Of a stretch of DNA of 48,719 nucleotides, positions 7,095-15,919 are shown piece by piece. How positions within the stretch are numbered: position 1 is the stretch's first letter; every line of letters starts with the position of its first letter. Source of the stretch: Bradyrhizobium acaciae (lineage in GTDB: Bacteria > Pseudomonadota > Alphaproteobacteria > Rhizobiales > Xanthobacteraceae). Both the position numbers and the translations under genes were made by a program. The stretch is taken from the NCBI RefSeq assembly GCF_020889785.1, contig NZ_JACMYK010000047.1, positions 1 through 48,719 on the forward strand. Reading direction: 5' to 3'. The notes below the pieces were generated by a model that was not told the origin of the DNA, ran no database searches, and saw only the letters and a program-made list of their open reading frames with translations.

Positions 7095-9845
7095 ATGAAC
7101 GCCGTTGAGATCGAGGAAGCCGTTTCGGCGCTTGCTGAACAAGCATTCGATACGCGCGAATTTCCCTTCGCCTTTCTCCAAGCCTTCGGGAACAAAGAAA
7201 CTACGCTCAAGCGGCTACGCAAGGGCGAATCAAACAAGTCCGATATGGGTGGCGTCCTTCAGACCAACAACATCCATATTGCCGTCGTCGCGCCCGGCGA
7301 GGTAACGAAGACCCTTGCCGCCCTAAAGGCGAGCCCGGCGACGGCGCGAGCCAAAGCGAAATTCGTTCTGGCGACGGATGGTGAATGGTTCGAGGCCGAG
7401 GACTTGGTGTCGGACGCCGCGCCCATCGCCTGTCCCTTTGCAGAGTTCCCTAACCATTTCGGTTTCTTCCTGCCACTCGCCGGCATCTCGACGGTCCGTC
7501 AGATCAGCGAAAACGCTTTCGATATTCGGGCCACGGGACGCCTGAATCGCCTTTACTTGTCCCTGCGCCAAGAGAATCCTAACTGGGATACGAATGCGCG
7601 GCGACCGGACATGAACCACTTCATGGCTCGGCTGATTTTTTGCTTCTTCGCTGAAGACACCGATATCTTCCTCGGCGGTCGGCTGTTCACCGACACCATC
7701 GCGCAGATGAGCGCGCGCGACGGGTCCGATACGGATTTCGTGATCGGTGAGATTTTCCGAGCCATGAACACGAAGATCGTCGATCGCAGCGCAGCCAAGC
7801 TGCGTCCTTGGGCGGATGCCTTTCCCTATGTGAACGGCGGGCTGTTCTCCGGCAGCCTCGACGTGCCGCGCTTCAATCGGACGGCGCGCTCCTATCTCAT
7901 CAACATTGGTAGTCTCGATTGGAAGCAGATCAACCCCGACATCTTCGGCTCGATGATCCAGGCTGTCGCAGAGGACGAGGAGCGCGGCGCGCTCGGCATG
8001 CACTACACGAGCGTCCCGAACATCCTGAAGGTGCTGAACCCGCTTTTCCTCGACGACATCCGTGCGCGTCTGGAAGAAGCAGGCGACAATCCTCGGACTC
8101 TTCTGAACCTGCGTAAGCGCCTGGCGCGGATTAGGGTATTCGATCCGGCTTGCGGCTCCGGCAATTTCCTTGTCATTGCCTATAAGGAGATGCGGGCGAT
8201 CGAGGCCGAGATCAACAATCGACGCAAGGAACCGGGACGCAAGAGCGACATTCCGCTCACCAACTTCCGGGGAATCGAGCTGCGGGACTTTCCCGCCGAG
8301 ATCGCTCGGCTCGCACTCATTATCGCTGAGTATCAGTGCGACGTCCTCTATCGCGGCCAGAAGGAAGCACTGCAAGATTTCCTACCGCTCGACGCTGAGA
8401 ACTGGATCACCTGTGGCAACGCCCTACGGCTCGACTGGTTGAGTATCTGCCCACCAACCGGAACCGGCGTGAAGAACCAATCTGACGACCTGTTGCATAC
8501 ACCACTCGATCAGGCGCAAATCGACTTCGAGAATGAAGGCGGAGAAACCTACCTTTGCGGCAACCCGCCGTATGTCGGCGACAAATATCAGACAAAGGAC
8601 CAGAAGGGCGATCTAAAGACCCTAGCCGCAAAAGACGTCCGCGCGGTCGATTACATCGCAGGCTGGTTTTGGAAGGCTTCTGCTTACATTAAGTACGGAG
8701 GTCGTTTTGCCTTCGTCTCTACCAATTCAATCTGCCAAGGAGTTCAGGTTCCGCTGATATGGCCGAAAATCGTTGCTGCCGAGCAGGCAATTTTTTTTGG
8801 CCACAAGGACTTCCTGTGGGGCAACAACGCCGCCAAGAACGCGCAAGTTACGTGCATTATCGTCGGCGTGGCGAGAGCGGACGTCAAACCGAAGTACATA
8901 TTCGATGGAGAAGAGCGCAAAGAGGTTGAAAACATCAACTTCTATCTGGCGTCCGGCAATAACGTCATCGTTGAGAGGGCGAATGAGCCGATCTCGGATG
9001 TCGCGATCATGTTTGGCGGTAATATCCCACGAGACCAAGGAAATCTTCTGCTCTCACCCGATGAGGCGAGGGATTTGACGGCCTCGTACCCAGCGGCTGC
9101 GGCTTTGATAAAGCCCATCTTGGGTTCAAACGAATTCATCAATGGCTTGGAACGATATTGCCTTTGGATCACTGACGCACAGGCGCAACTCGCTCGTTCT
9201 ATCTCGCCGATCAAGGCGCGACTTGATCGCATTCGTGAATACCGATTGCACGGCAGCGAGCGTGGGCGCGCAGGACTGGACACGCCGCACAAGTTTGAGC
9301 GAACGATCATCGGGCACGATCATACGATCATTATTCCCAGCGTTTCATCGGAACGCCGCGCCTACCTTCCATGCGGACTGTTACCGGCCGACGTGCGCGT
9401 CTCCAATCTCGCGCTCGCACTCTACGACGCGCCACTGTGGAATCTCGCACTGATCGCATCGCGCCTGCATCTTGTTTGGATCGCCACTGTATGCGGAAAG
9501 CTAAAAACCGACTTCCGTTACTCCAATACAGTTGGCTGGAACACCTTCCCGGTCCCCACACTCACCGAGAAGAACAAGGCCGACCTGACCCGATGCGCCG
9601 AGGATATTCTTCTGGCGCGCGAGGAGCATTTCCCGAAGACTATCGCCGAACTTTATGACCCCGAGAAGATGCCTGCCAATCTGCGCGAGGCGCATGAGCG
9701 CGACGACGAGGTACTGGAACGCATCTATATCGGGCGACGGTTCCGCAACGACACCGAACGGTTGGAAAAGCTGTTCGAGCTTTATACCAAGATGGCCGCC
9801 TCACCCGGCGTGGCAAAGAAACGGAAGGCGGAGGCGCGCGCATGA
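7095..9845 (+). CDS. MmeI-like N6-adenine DNA methyltransferase
   Basis: A 916-residue class I SAM-dependent DNA methyltransferase with type IIL/MmeI-like layout: N-terminal region (1-150), helical spacer containing MARLIFCFFAEDTDIF (about 175-190), catalytic domain, then a C-terminal target-recognition and helical part. Motif I is DPACGSGNF near residue 349 and motif IV is NPPY near 489, which points to adenine-N6 methylation. The N-terminal region lacks the D...ExK nuclease signature that MmeI-type fusion enzymes carry, so this protein probably only modifies and recognises DNA. ATG 7095 was chosen over the upstream TTG 7065 and ATG 7071 because it begins the conserved-looking sequence and follows a G-rich ribosome site. 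It is first in a three-gene overlapping operon. Confidence 0.88.
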   Translation: MNAVEIEEAVSALAEQAFDTREFPFAFLQAFGNKETTLKRLRKGESNKSDMGGVLQTNNIHIAVVAPGEVTKTLAALKASPATARAKAKFVLATDGEWFEAEDLVSDAAPIACPFAEFPNHFGFFLPLAGISTVRQISENAFDIRATGRLNRLYLSLRQENPNWDTNARRPDMNHFMARLIFCFFAEDTDIFLGGRLFTDTIAQMSARDGSDTDFVIGEIFRAMNTKIVDRSAAKLRPWADAFPYVNGGLFSGSLDVPRFNRTARSYLINIGSLDWKQINPDIFGSMIQAVAEDEERGALGMHYTSVPNILKVLNPLFLDDIRARLEEAGDNPRTLLNLRKRLARIRVFDPACGSGNFLVIAYKEMRAIEAEINNRRKEPGRKSDIPLTNFRGIELRDFPAEIARLALIIAEYQCDVLYRGQKEALQDFLPLDAENWITCGNALRLDWLSICPPTGTGVKNQSDDLLHTPLDQAQIDFENEGGETYLCGNPPYVGDKYQTKDQKGDLKTLAAKDVRAVDYIAGWFWKASAYIKYGGRFAFVSTNSICQGVQVPLIWPKIVAAEQAIFFGHKDFLWGNNAAKNAQVTCIIVGVARADVKPKYIFDGEERKEVENINFYLASGNNVIVERANEPISDVAIMFGGNIPRDQGNLLLSPDEARDLTASYPAAAALIKPILGSNEFINGLERYCLWITDAQAQLARSISPIKARLDRIREYRLHGSERGRAGLDTPHKFERTIIGHDHTIIIPSVSSERRAYLPCGLLPADVRVSNLALALYDAPLWNLALIASRLHLVWIATVCGKLKTDFRYSNTVGWNTFPVPTLTEKNKADLTRCAEDILLAREEHFPKTIAELYDPEKMPANLREAHERDDEVLERIYIGRRFRNDTERLEKLFELYTKMAASPGVAKKRKAEARA

Positions 9846-11905
9846 CCGACGAGAAGAAAGCAGTCCCTTCGGTCTCCGTCACCTACGCTCGAAATGGCAG
9901 CTCGACCAAGGCCAATGCACTCGGCATGAGACCGATGCAGGAGCGCGCCTATGAGAAGAGGGGTGAGCAATATCTCCTCATCAAGTCGCCGCCCGCATCG
10001 GGCAAGAGCCGCGCGCTGATGTTCATCGCCCTCGACAAGCTACATAATCAGGGGCTCAAGCAGTCGATCATCGTAGTGCCGGAAAAGTCGATCGGGGCGA
10101 GCTTCAACGACGAGCCGCTGACCCGGTTCGGCTTTTGGGCTGACTGGACCGTTGCACCGAAATGGAATCTCTGCAATGCGCCCGGCTCGGATAACGGTGG
10201 CAAGGTCAACTCGGTCGAGGCGTTCCTCAAGGGCGACGACAAGGTGCTCGTCTGCACCCATGCCACCTTCCGCTTCGCTGTGGACAGGTTTGGAGTGGAA
10301 GCCTTCGACGACCGATTGATCGCGGTTGACGAGTTCCATCATGTCTCGGCCAACCCTGACAACAAGCTCGGCCTACATCTCGGCCAGTTCATCACCCGCG
10401 ATCGCGTGCATATCGTGGCGATGACAGGCTCCTACTTCCGAGGCGACGCCGAGGCCGTGCTGACCCCGCAGGACGAGGTGAAGTTCGATACGGTTACCTA
10501 CACTTACTATGAGCAGCTCAACGGCTACGAATATTTGAAGCAGCTCGACATCGGTTATTTCTTCTATAACGGACCTTACACCGACGACATCCTGAAGGTG
10601 CTCGACCCGGCAGAGAAGACCATTGTCCACATCCCGAACGTCAATTCCCGCGAAAGCATGGGAGACAAAATCAAGGAGGTTGAACACGTCCTCCACGAGT
10701 TGGGCGAATGGCAGGGCCGCGACCCGGCGACTGGCTTCCAACTGGTCAAGACGCCGGACGGACGCGTTCTTCGCATCGCCGACCTGGTTGACGATGATGC
10801 CGCCAAGCGCGATCGCGTGTCGGCGGCGCTAAAAGATCCAACGCAGAAGAACAATCGCGACCATGTGGACATCATCATCGCGCTCGGCATGGCGAAGGAG
10901 GGGTTCGACTGGATTTGGTGCGAGCACGCCCTGACAGTCGGCTATCGGTCGAGCCTCACGGAGATCGTGCAGATCATCGGTCGCGCCACTCGCGATGCGC
11001 CGGGCAAGTTGCGCGCCCGCTTTACCAATCTTATCGCTGAGCCGGATGCATCGGAAGAGGCCGTCTCCGAAGCCGTGAACGACACGCTGAAGGCCATCGC
11101 GGCCAGTCTTCTCATGGAACAAGTGCTCGCCCCGCGTTTTGAGTTCAAGCCGAAGACCCCGCACAGCGGACCGACTCCTGGCTTCGACTATGGCGAAGGC
11201 GGTTACGATCCAAGCAAGACCAATGTCGGCTTCAACGAAGAAACCGGCCAATTCCAAATCGAGATCAAAGGGCTTGCTGAGCCGAAGAGCGAGGAAGCAC
11301 AGCGCATCTGCCAGCAGGACTTGAACGAGGTCATCGCTGCCTTCGTGCAAGACAAGACCGCGATCGAGCGCGGGCTGTTCGATCCCGATCTGGTGCCGGA
11401 AGAACTGACTCAGCTTCGCATGGGCAAGATCATCAAAGACAAATATCCCGAGCTTGATGAGGAGGATCAGGAGGCCGTGCGCCAGCACGTCGTCGCCGCA
11501 CTGAACCTCACGCAGAAGGCCAAGGAGGCTGCGCTTGGCGAAACCGAGGGCGACGGTGAAAAGAGCCTCAACACTGCCTTCATCGAGGGCGTCCGCAAAT
11601 ACGCAATGGATGTGCGCGAGCTAGATATCGACCTAATCGACCGCATCAATCCTTTCGGCGAAGCCTATGCCATTCTCGCCAAGACCATGAGTGAGGAGAG
11701 CCTGAAGCAGGTCGCTGCCGTTATAGGGGCTAAGCGCGTCAACCTCACCATCGAGGAGGCACGGGAGCTTGCCAAGCGGGCCTTGAAGTTCAAACAGGAG
11801 CGCGGTCGATTGCCCTCGATCACTTCGCCTGACGCCTGGGAAAAGCGCATGGCTGAGGGTATCGCCTTCCTTCAACGCATGAGGGCGGAGGCTGCGCGTG
11901 GCTAG
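9842..11905 (+). CDS. SF2 DEAD/DEAH-box helicase of the methyltransferase operon
   Basis: A 687-residue superfamily 2 helicase/translocase. Walker A is PPASGKSR at 50-57, the DExH box is D163-E-F-H-H, and motif III is MTGSYFRG. Motif V lies in LGMAKEGFDW, and motif VI is QIIGRATR at 377-384. The C-terminal 250 residues are a charged, helical extension of unknown fold, possibly for contact with the partner subunits. The ATG overlaps the methyltransferase stop (ATGA) and its own stop overlaps the next start, so the three proteins are probably made in fixed ratio. By analogy with type I, ISP and III restriction systems it would drive DNA translocation before cleavage. Confidence 0.88.
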   Translation: MTDEKKAVPSVSVTYARNGSSTKANALGMRPMQERAYEKRGEQYLLIKSPPASGKSRALMFIALDKLHNQGLKQSIIVVPEKSIGASFNDEPLTRFGFWADWTVAPKWNLCNAPGSDNGGKVNSVEAFLKGDDKVLVCTHATFRFAVDRFGVEAFDDRLIAVDEFHHVSANPDNKLGLHLGQFITRDRVHIVAMTGSYFRGDAEAVLTPQDEVKFDTVTYTYYEQLNGYEYLKQLDIGYFFYNGPYTDDILKVLDPAEKTIVHIPNVNSRESMGDKIKEVEHVLHELGEWQGRDPATGFQLVKTPDGRVLRIADLVDDDAAKRDRVSAALKDPTQKNNRDHVDIIIALGMAKEGFDWIWCEHALTVGYRSSLTEIVQIIGRATRDAPGKLRARFTNLIAEPDASEEAVSEAVNDTLKAIAASLLMEQVLAPRFEFKPKTPHSGPTPGFDYGEGGYDPSKTNVGFNEETGQFQIEIKGLAEPKSEEAQRICQQDLNEVIAAFVQDKTAIERGLFDPDLVPEELTQLRMGKIIKDKYPELDEEDQEAVRQHVVAALNLTQKAKEAALGETEGDGEKSLNTAFIEGVRKYAMDVRELDIDLIDRINPFGEAYAILAKTMSEESLKQVAAVIGAKRVNLTIEEARELAKRALKFKQERGRLPSITSPDAWEKRMAEGIAFLQRMRAEAARG

Positions 11906-13118
11906 TGGCTTCACCGAGGAGGACGATGCGCTTCTCACTGAGCTTGGCGTCGAGGCTGACGCGAGGAAGGAGGCTAGCCGGGCGCCTAATGAGGAGCGGG
12001 TCATCGCCGGCTTTGAGGAGATTCAGCGTTTCGTCGCCCAGCATGGCCGTGCTCCTCAGCACGGCGAGGACCGCGACATCTTTGAGCGGCTATATGCCGC
12101 TCGGCTTGATCGCCTGCGCGAGCTAGCGGATTGTCGCGCCTTGATCGAACCCCTCGACCACCAAGGACTTCTTGCCGGTGTACAAGCCGCCCCAATCACC
12201 ACCGCCGACGAACTCGACGATGACGAACTCCTGGCGCAGCTCGGGGTGGACGATGCCGCGCCTGGCGGCATCACGGAATTACGGCATGTTCGTTCGGCGG
12301 CCGACAAGCGCGCTGCCGAGGAAATCGCCAATCGCCAGAAGTGCGAGGATTTCGAGACTTTCAAGCCGATGTTTGAACAGGTTCAAAAGGAAATTAGCTC
12401 CGGCCTGCGGCAGACCCGGCGCTTCGAGCGCAAGTCCGAGATCGCACCCGGTCGCTTCTACATTCTAGGCGGCCAGAAAGCCTATGTGGCTACCATGGAG
12501 CAGCCTACGGTCAACGAGCATGGCAATATAGATGCCCGACTTCGCGTGATTTTCGATAACGGAACCGAGAGCAACCTGCTCCTGCGATCGTTTCAAAAAG
12601 CGCTCCAACAAGACCCTGCCGGGCGGCGGATCATTGAGCCTTCGGCTGGCCCCCTGTTCTCAGATCAGAATGAAGAGGGAGACGAAGCCAGCGGGATCGT
12701 CTACGTGCTGCGCAGCAAGTCCGACCATCCAAGCATCGCAGCGCATCGCGACGTGTTGCACAAGATTGGCGTCACGGGCGGCGACATTGCGCGCCGCATA
12801 GCGGCAGCGAAGCATGACCCGACCTTTCTTATGGCCGATGTCGAAGTGGTGGCTACTTACGAGCTGTTCAACATCAACCGGACCCGGCTTGAAAACCTAA
12901 TCCATCGCGTTTTCGACGCGGCGCGACTTGATATCGAGATCAAAGACCGCTTTGGACAGCCGGTGATCCCACGGGAATGGTTTCTTGTACCGCTGTTCGT
13001 AATCAACGAAGCCGTCGATCGGATCAGAGATGGAACGATTACCAACTACACATACAATCCAAAGAAGGCGGCGTTGGTACGCGCCGACCAAGGGCATTCA
13101 AGCGTCCGGCGCATCTAA
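11898..13118 (+). CDS. GIY-YIG / T5orf172-type nuclease
   Basis: A 406-residue protein. The C-terminal third is a GIY-YIG-like domain of T5orf172/MUG113 type: GIVYVLR (266-272), HKIGVTGGDIARRI (288-301), the putative metal-binding glutamate E331 in RTRLENLIHRVF, and the REWFLVPL tail. The N-terminal 260 residues are helical and acidic with no recognised domain, and probably bind the partner proteins. The GTG start at 11898 overlaps the helicase stop by 8 nt. It is the natural candidate for the cleavage subunit of the operon, since neither upstream protein shows a nuclease motif. That role is inferred. No terminator was found after it. Confidence 0.8.
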   Translation: MASGFTEEDDALLTELGVEADARKEASRAPNEERVIAGFEEIQRFVAQHGRAPQHGEDRDIFERLYAARLDRLRELADCRALIEPLDHQGLLAGVQAAPITTADELDDDELLAQLGVDDAAPGGITELRHVRSAADKRAAEEIANRQKCEDFETFKPMFEQVQKEISSGLRQTRRFERKSEIAPGRFYILGGQKAYVATMEQPTVNEHGNIDARLRVIFDNGTESNLLLRSFQKALQQDPAGRRIIEPSAGPLFSDQNEEGDEASGIVYVLRSKSDHPSIAAHRDVLHKIGVTGGDIARRIAAAKHDPTFLMADVEVVATYELFNINRTRLENLIHRVFDAARLDIEIKDRFGQPVIPREWFLVPLFVINEAVDRIRDGTITNYTYNPKKAALVRADQGHSSVRRI

Positions 13119-13541
13119 GGATCGTGGTTCAGAAGATGAGGCCACTGTGAAAAGGAAGGGGTAGTCATCCTCCGACGCGCAGTCGAACAGGGCGGCAAAG
13201 GGGTTAACAACTGTTAAGGAGGCCACGACCCCGCCACCGAAGCGCGATCCGCAGGTCCTACACAAAATTATTTCAAGGCCCCTCAGGCCCACAGGGAGCG
13301 TCGTGGAGAGGCTTTTCGCCAAGGGCAGCGTGGTCGCGTACCATGACTTTTATCGCATCCTAGAGTCTTAGAAGCGAAATGGCGCAGCAACTAGCCGAGG
13401 TCATTCAATCGATCTCAACCTCGTGTAGTTGAAGCCCTGCTCCCACTGCGTCGATTTGACAGCCGCTCACGATAGGCACATCTTGCGGCGTAATTGGTTG
13501 TTCTGGTTGAAATTTTCCCGCATCAACCCCGAGACACTCTC
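13119..13541. other. Intergenic region after the nuclease gene
   Basis: About 420 bp without a convincing gene; the short frames in it look random. It holds one short perfect palindrome, TTAACA-AC-TGTTAA (13204-13217). It separates the methyltransferase operon from the membrane-protein pair, so the promoter of the pair probably lies here. Confidence 0.5.
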
Positions 13542-13823
13542 ATGTTGGCGCTGAATTATCTTGGACTAGCTGGCGGCCTGACGCTCGCTGCCGTCCTGTT
13601 TTCGATCGCCTATAAGTTGTTTCGCCTGGACCGCTTTGAGGCAAAGAAAGGTTCGTCTCGCGTCAAGAGCGTGTCGGATGCCGTGATGGGCCGCGCCCGC
13701 ACGCGTGACGACTGGATGCCCGATGGCCGCATCAAAGGTGGCATGATTTATAATCGCAGAGAAAACCGCATTGAAGTCAGCGGACGACTGTCAGACGAAG
13801 CTTTCGACCGCATCTTCCGTTGA
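13542..13823 (+). CDS. Small membrane-anchored hypothetical protein
   Basis: A 93-residue protein with one N-terminal transmembrane helix (residues about 3-24, LALNYLGLAGGLTLAAVLFS) followed by a basic cytoplasmic stretch and a polar tail. ATG 13542 was preferred to the upstream TTG at 13494, which has no clear ribosome site. Its 3' end overlaps the next frame by 53 bp in a different register. Family unknown. It could be a partner of the following membrane protein or the front part of the same gene split by a frameshift. Confidence 0.5.
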   Translation: MLALNYLGLAGGLTLAAVLFSIAYKLFRLDRFEAKKGSSRVKSVSDAVMGRARTRDDWMPDGRIKGGMIYNRRENRIEVSGRLSDEAFDRIFR

Positions 13824-15195
13824 AAGCAATCCAGTAGACTTTGCTTCTCGCCCGTACGTCGGTTGGATTCCGACGGTCAACGGGCGACTATCGTTTCGTC
13901 ATGTAGGCGATACACGTCGCCCGACAGAATCCATTTTCGCAAATCTGGACACCGGGGCTGAGCGGCTCATCGTCGCTTACCAACATCGGCCTCTTAGTGA
14001 CATTCTTTTTCCTCGGATAATCCACTGGTTGCAGAACATCAGTGGCGACTTCTGGTTTGTGCTCACCGCGAAATCCAACAACAGCCCTCTAGTTGCCGAC
14101 AGAATCAGCGGCAAGATTCATGTTTTCAAAAGCCGAGAGGATTGGCGCCTTCACGCGGATCAGCCCATGCGACGGCTAATCCGCGGCATCAGCCAACTGC
14201 GGTTTTCTAACGCGCCCGATATGCCTGCCCGAGCGAACCTCGAATACGATCGCGCAAGGAATCTGGTGGAACAGCATGCTGATATTGAGATCGAATTTGA
14301 TCTCGAGCGCAACGGCGAGGTTTATTTCAGTCAGCCGGCATTCAGAGAAGAGGCCTTGCAGCGAGCGTCTGAGCAACTTGCTGCAAGCGACGGGCACAAC
14401 ATAAGGAAGTGGGTAGCGGACCAATGCTACTTTTTCCTTCGTGATGCAACGCATGCCCACCAACATCATGAAGTGACATCTGACACGATCTTGATATTGC
14501 AGGATAGAAAGGGTGATGACGTCCAGTGGCGCAAAAATATCATCTATTCACTGCATTACGCGATCATCAGATTTAAGCGAGACCCTGACGCCCGATCCGC
14601 ACTGAGAGCAATGGGCATCCTCGCCTACTGCAAAAGTTTTGTTGATTGCTGCAAGCTAAAGCTCAAGGCTGACTACAAGGACTTTCCGGAGTTCAACGAT
14701 GATGCGCTGCGACTTTCGCTTCAGGCGAAGGCTGACGAAATCAGTGCTGCCGAACAGATAGTATCAAACCGCCAAAGCGTGTCGCTTGCGAAGGCTGGCA
14801 CGTCGAGGACCATTGTGTTGGCATTCGTTGCGATTGTGATTGCGACAATAGCCATTCTCATTCAGCCAAGAATCTCGACTCAAGAGAAGGATGACTTCCC
14901 CCTCCTCTTTCAGGTCAGCACTTTCGCCGCAGAAAACTTTTTCAGCTTTATGGGTGCGTCGGTCGTAGTCGTTGTGGTGACGTGGCTCACGACCGCCTTC
15001 AACGTGGCGATGGATAACCGGCGCCTCGCACGCTCTTTGTTGGAAGCGAGTTATGTTCGTAAGCGAAGCGCAATCGCAGTCTTCTTCGTTGGCGCCGTCA
15101 TTACCATAGGCGTAACGCTATGGATTTTTCGGCCAGCGGTTCTCAGCTTAATTGAAACGGGCAAAGAGTTCTTCAAACTATTCGGCTCAACCTAA
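13771..15195 (+). CDS. Hypothetical protein with three C-terminal membrane helices
   Basis: A 474-residue frame. Residues 1-340 are soluble and mixed alpha/beta, with no motif I recognise. Three hydrophobic helices follow near 345-366, 388-409 and 432-452. The only start codon before the protein-like sequence is TTG 13771, inside the upstream gene. The first about 17 residues look like an out-of-frame shadow and no ATG, GTG or TTG occurs just after the upstream stop. So either a weak coupled TTG start or a frameshift joins the two frames. A soluble domain on a small membrane bundle at the end of a defence island would suit a membrane-damaging effector, but nothing proves it. Confidence 0.6.
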   Translation: MKSADDCQTKLSTASSVESNPVDFASRPYVGWIPTVNGRLSFRHVGDTRRPTESIFANLDTGAERLIVAYQHRPLSDILFPRIIHWLQNISGDFWFVLTAKSNNSPLVADRISGKIHVFKSREDWRLHADQPMRRLIRGISQLRFSNAPDMPARANLEYDRARNLVEQHADIEIEFDLERNGEVYFSQPAFREEALQRASEQLAASDGHNIRKWVADQCYFFLRDATHAHQHHEVTSDTILILQDRKGDDVQWRKNIIYSLHYAIIRFKRDPDARSALRAMGILAYCKSFVDCCKLKLKADYKDFPEFNDDALRLSLQAKADEISAAEQIVSNRQSVSLAKAGTSRTIVLAFVAIVIATIAILIQPRISTQEKDDFPLLFQVSTFAAENFFSFMGASVVVVVVTWLTTAFNVAMDNRRLARSLLEASYVRKRSAIAVFFVGAVITIGVTLWIFRPAVLSLIETGKEFFKLFGST

Positions 15196-15630
15196 ATCAA
15201 GCTGCGATCGCGATCTTAGGTCAAGTCAGCGTCGCGAATGTCTCGTGATACAGTTCCGAATGGCGCCAGGTACCTTCATCATTTCAAGGTGGAGAGGCCG
15301 GCAGAAGCCCGATTGCGACGAGACTGGGAACAACAGAAGGCAGGGCACCGCCACACGGATGAGTACAATAAGACGCACGGTGTGTTCCCTGCGCGAAAAC
15401 GACAGATTTTTTCGCGAGGGCATCAAATAGGTCGGCGTGCGCAAAACTCCCCCATGCCGGCAGTAAGACGGCGCGTTGAGGTCAGGGCGCGGTCACAGCC
15501 GTCACACTGATAGCCTCTGCTCTGACTTGACCTTAGGGGGGTATCCCTCCTAGCTTATAGCTCGATTGGCTGTGTTTTTAGGGATTTAGAGACGAGCACG
15601 TCAGCGAAGCGAAAGCCGTAAGCCCGGCCA
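15196..15630. other. Right end of the integrative element, no gene seen
   Basis: About 430 bp before the right att copy. Short frames here have no family-like sequence. A GGTCACAGC at 15491-15499 matches 2542-2550 at the left end of the element and could be a subterminal recombinase site. Confidence 0.45.
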
Positions 15631-15683
15631 CGTTGCCCTCCGAAGGCAAAGGTCACACGTTCGAATCGTGTCGGGTGCGCCAG
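15631..15683 (+). repeat. attR: 53-bp copy of the tRNA-Arg 3' end
   Basis: Perfect copy of 2421-2473 carrying the anticodon arm, T arm and CCA end but no 5' half, so it is not a working tRNA. It marks the right edge of the 13.3-kb element and the left edge of the catabolic block. Confidence 0.93.
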
Positions 15684-15919
15684 TTTTTGTTCATTTACAA
15701 AGCGATAAGCGGGCCTAAACCGAACTCCAGTTTCCGTCTTATTCGAGCGAGTAAGCGATCTGGAGAAAATCGTGGTCCAGTTCAGACAACTTGGCACCTG
15801 ACGTGTCAGAAAGTACCCCGAGACAATCCATGGCGATTGCGGCTCGGCTGACTAAAAACGATCCAGTCGCGACGATTTCGGTGTTGCCGTGCTGGAGCGA
15901 AAGGCCTGCAGCGATGGGG

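Larger units (their letters stand above)
2421..15683 (+). mobile_element. Integrative element at tRNA-Arg(CCG), 13.3 kb
   Basis: The element is bounded by the perfect 53-bp repeats and has its tyrosine recombinase next to the left end, reading inward. The cargo is a helicase-like NTPase with an HNH protein, a methyltransferase-helicase-GIY-YIG operon and a membrane-protein pair. No conjugation, capsid or relaxase genes are visible. It therefore looks like a non-conjugative genomic or defence island that would need help to move between cells. The left third (about 2500-6800) is visibly less GC-rich than the flanking chromosome, consistent with transfer from elsewhere. Confidence 0.9.

Noticed and set aside
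15238..15510. 90-codon frame near the right end of the element
   Set aside because: No ribosome site, charged low-complexity sequence and no recognisable fold; not enough support.
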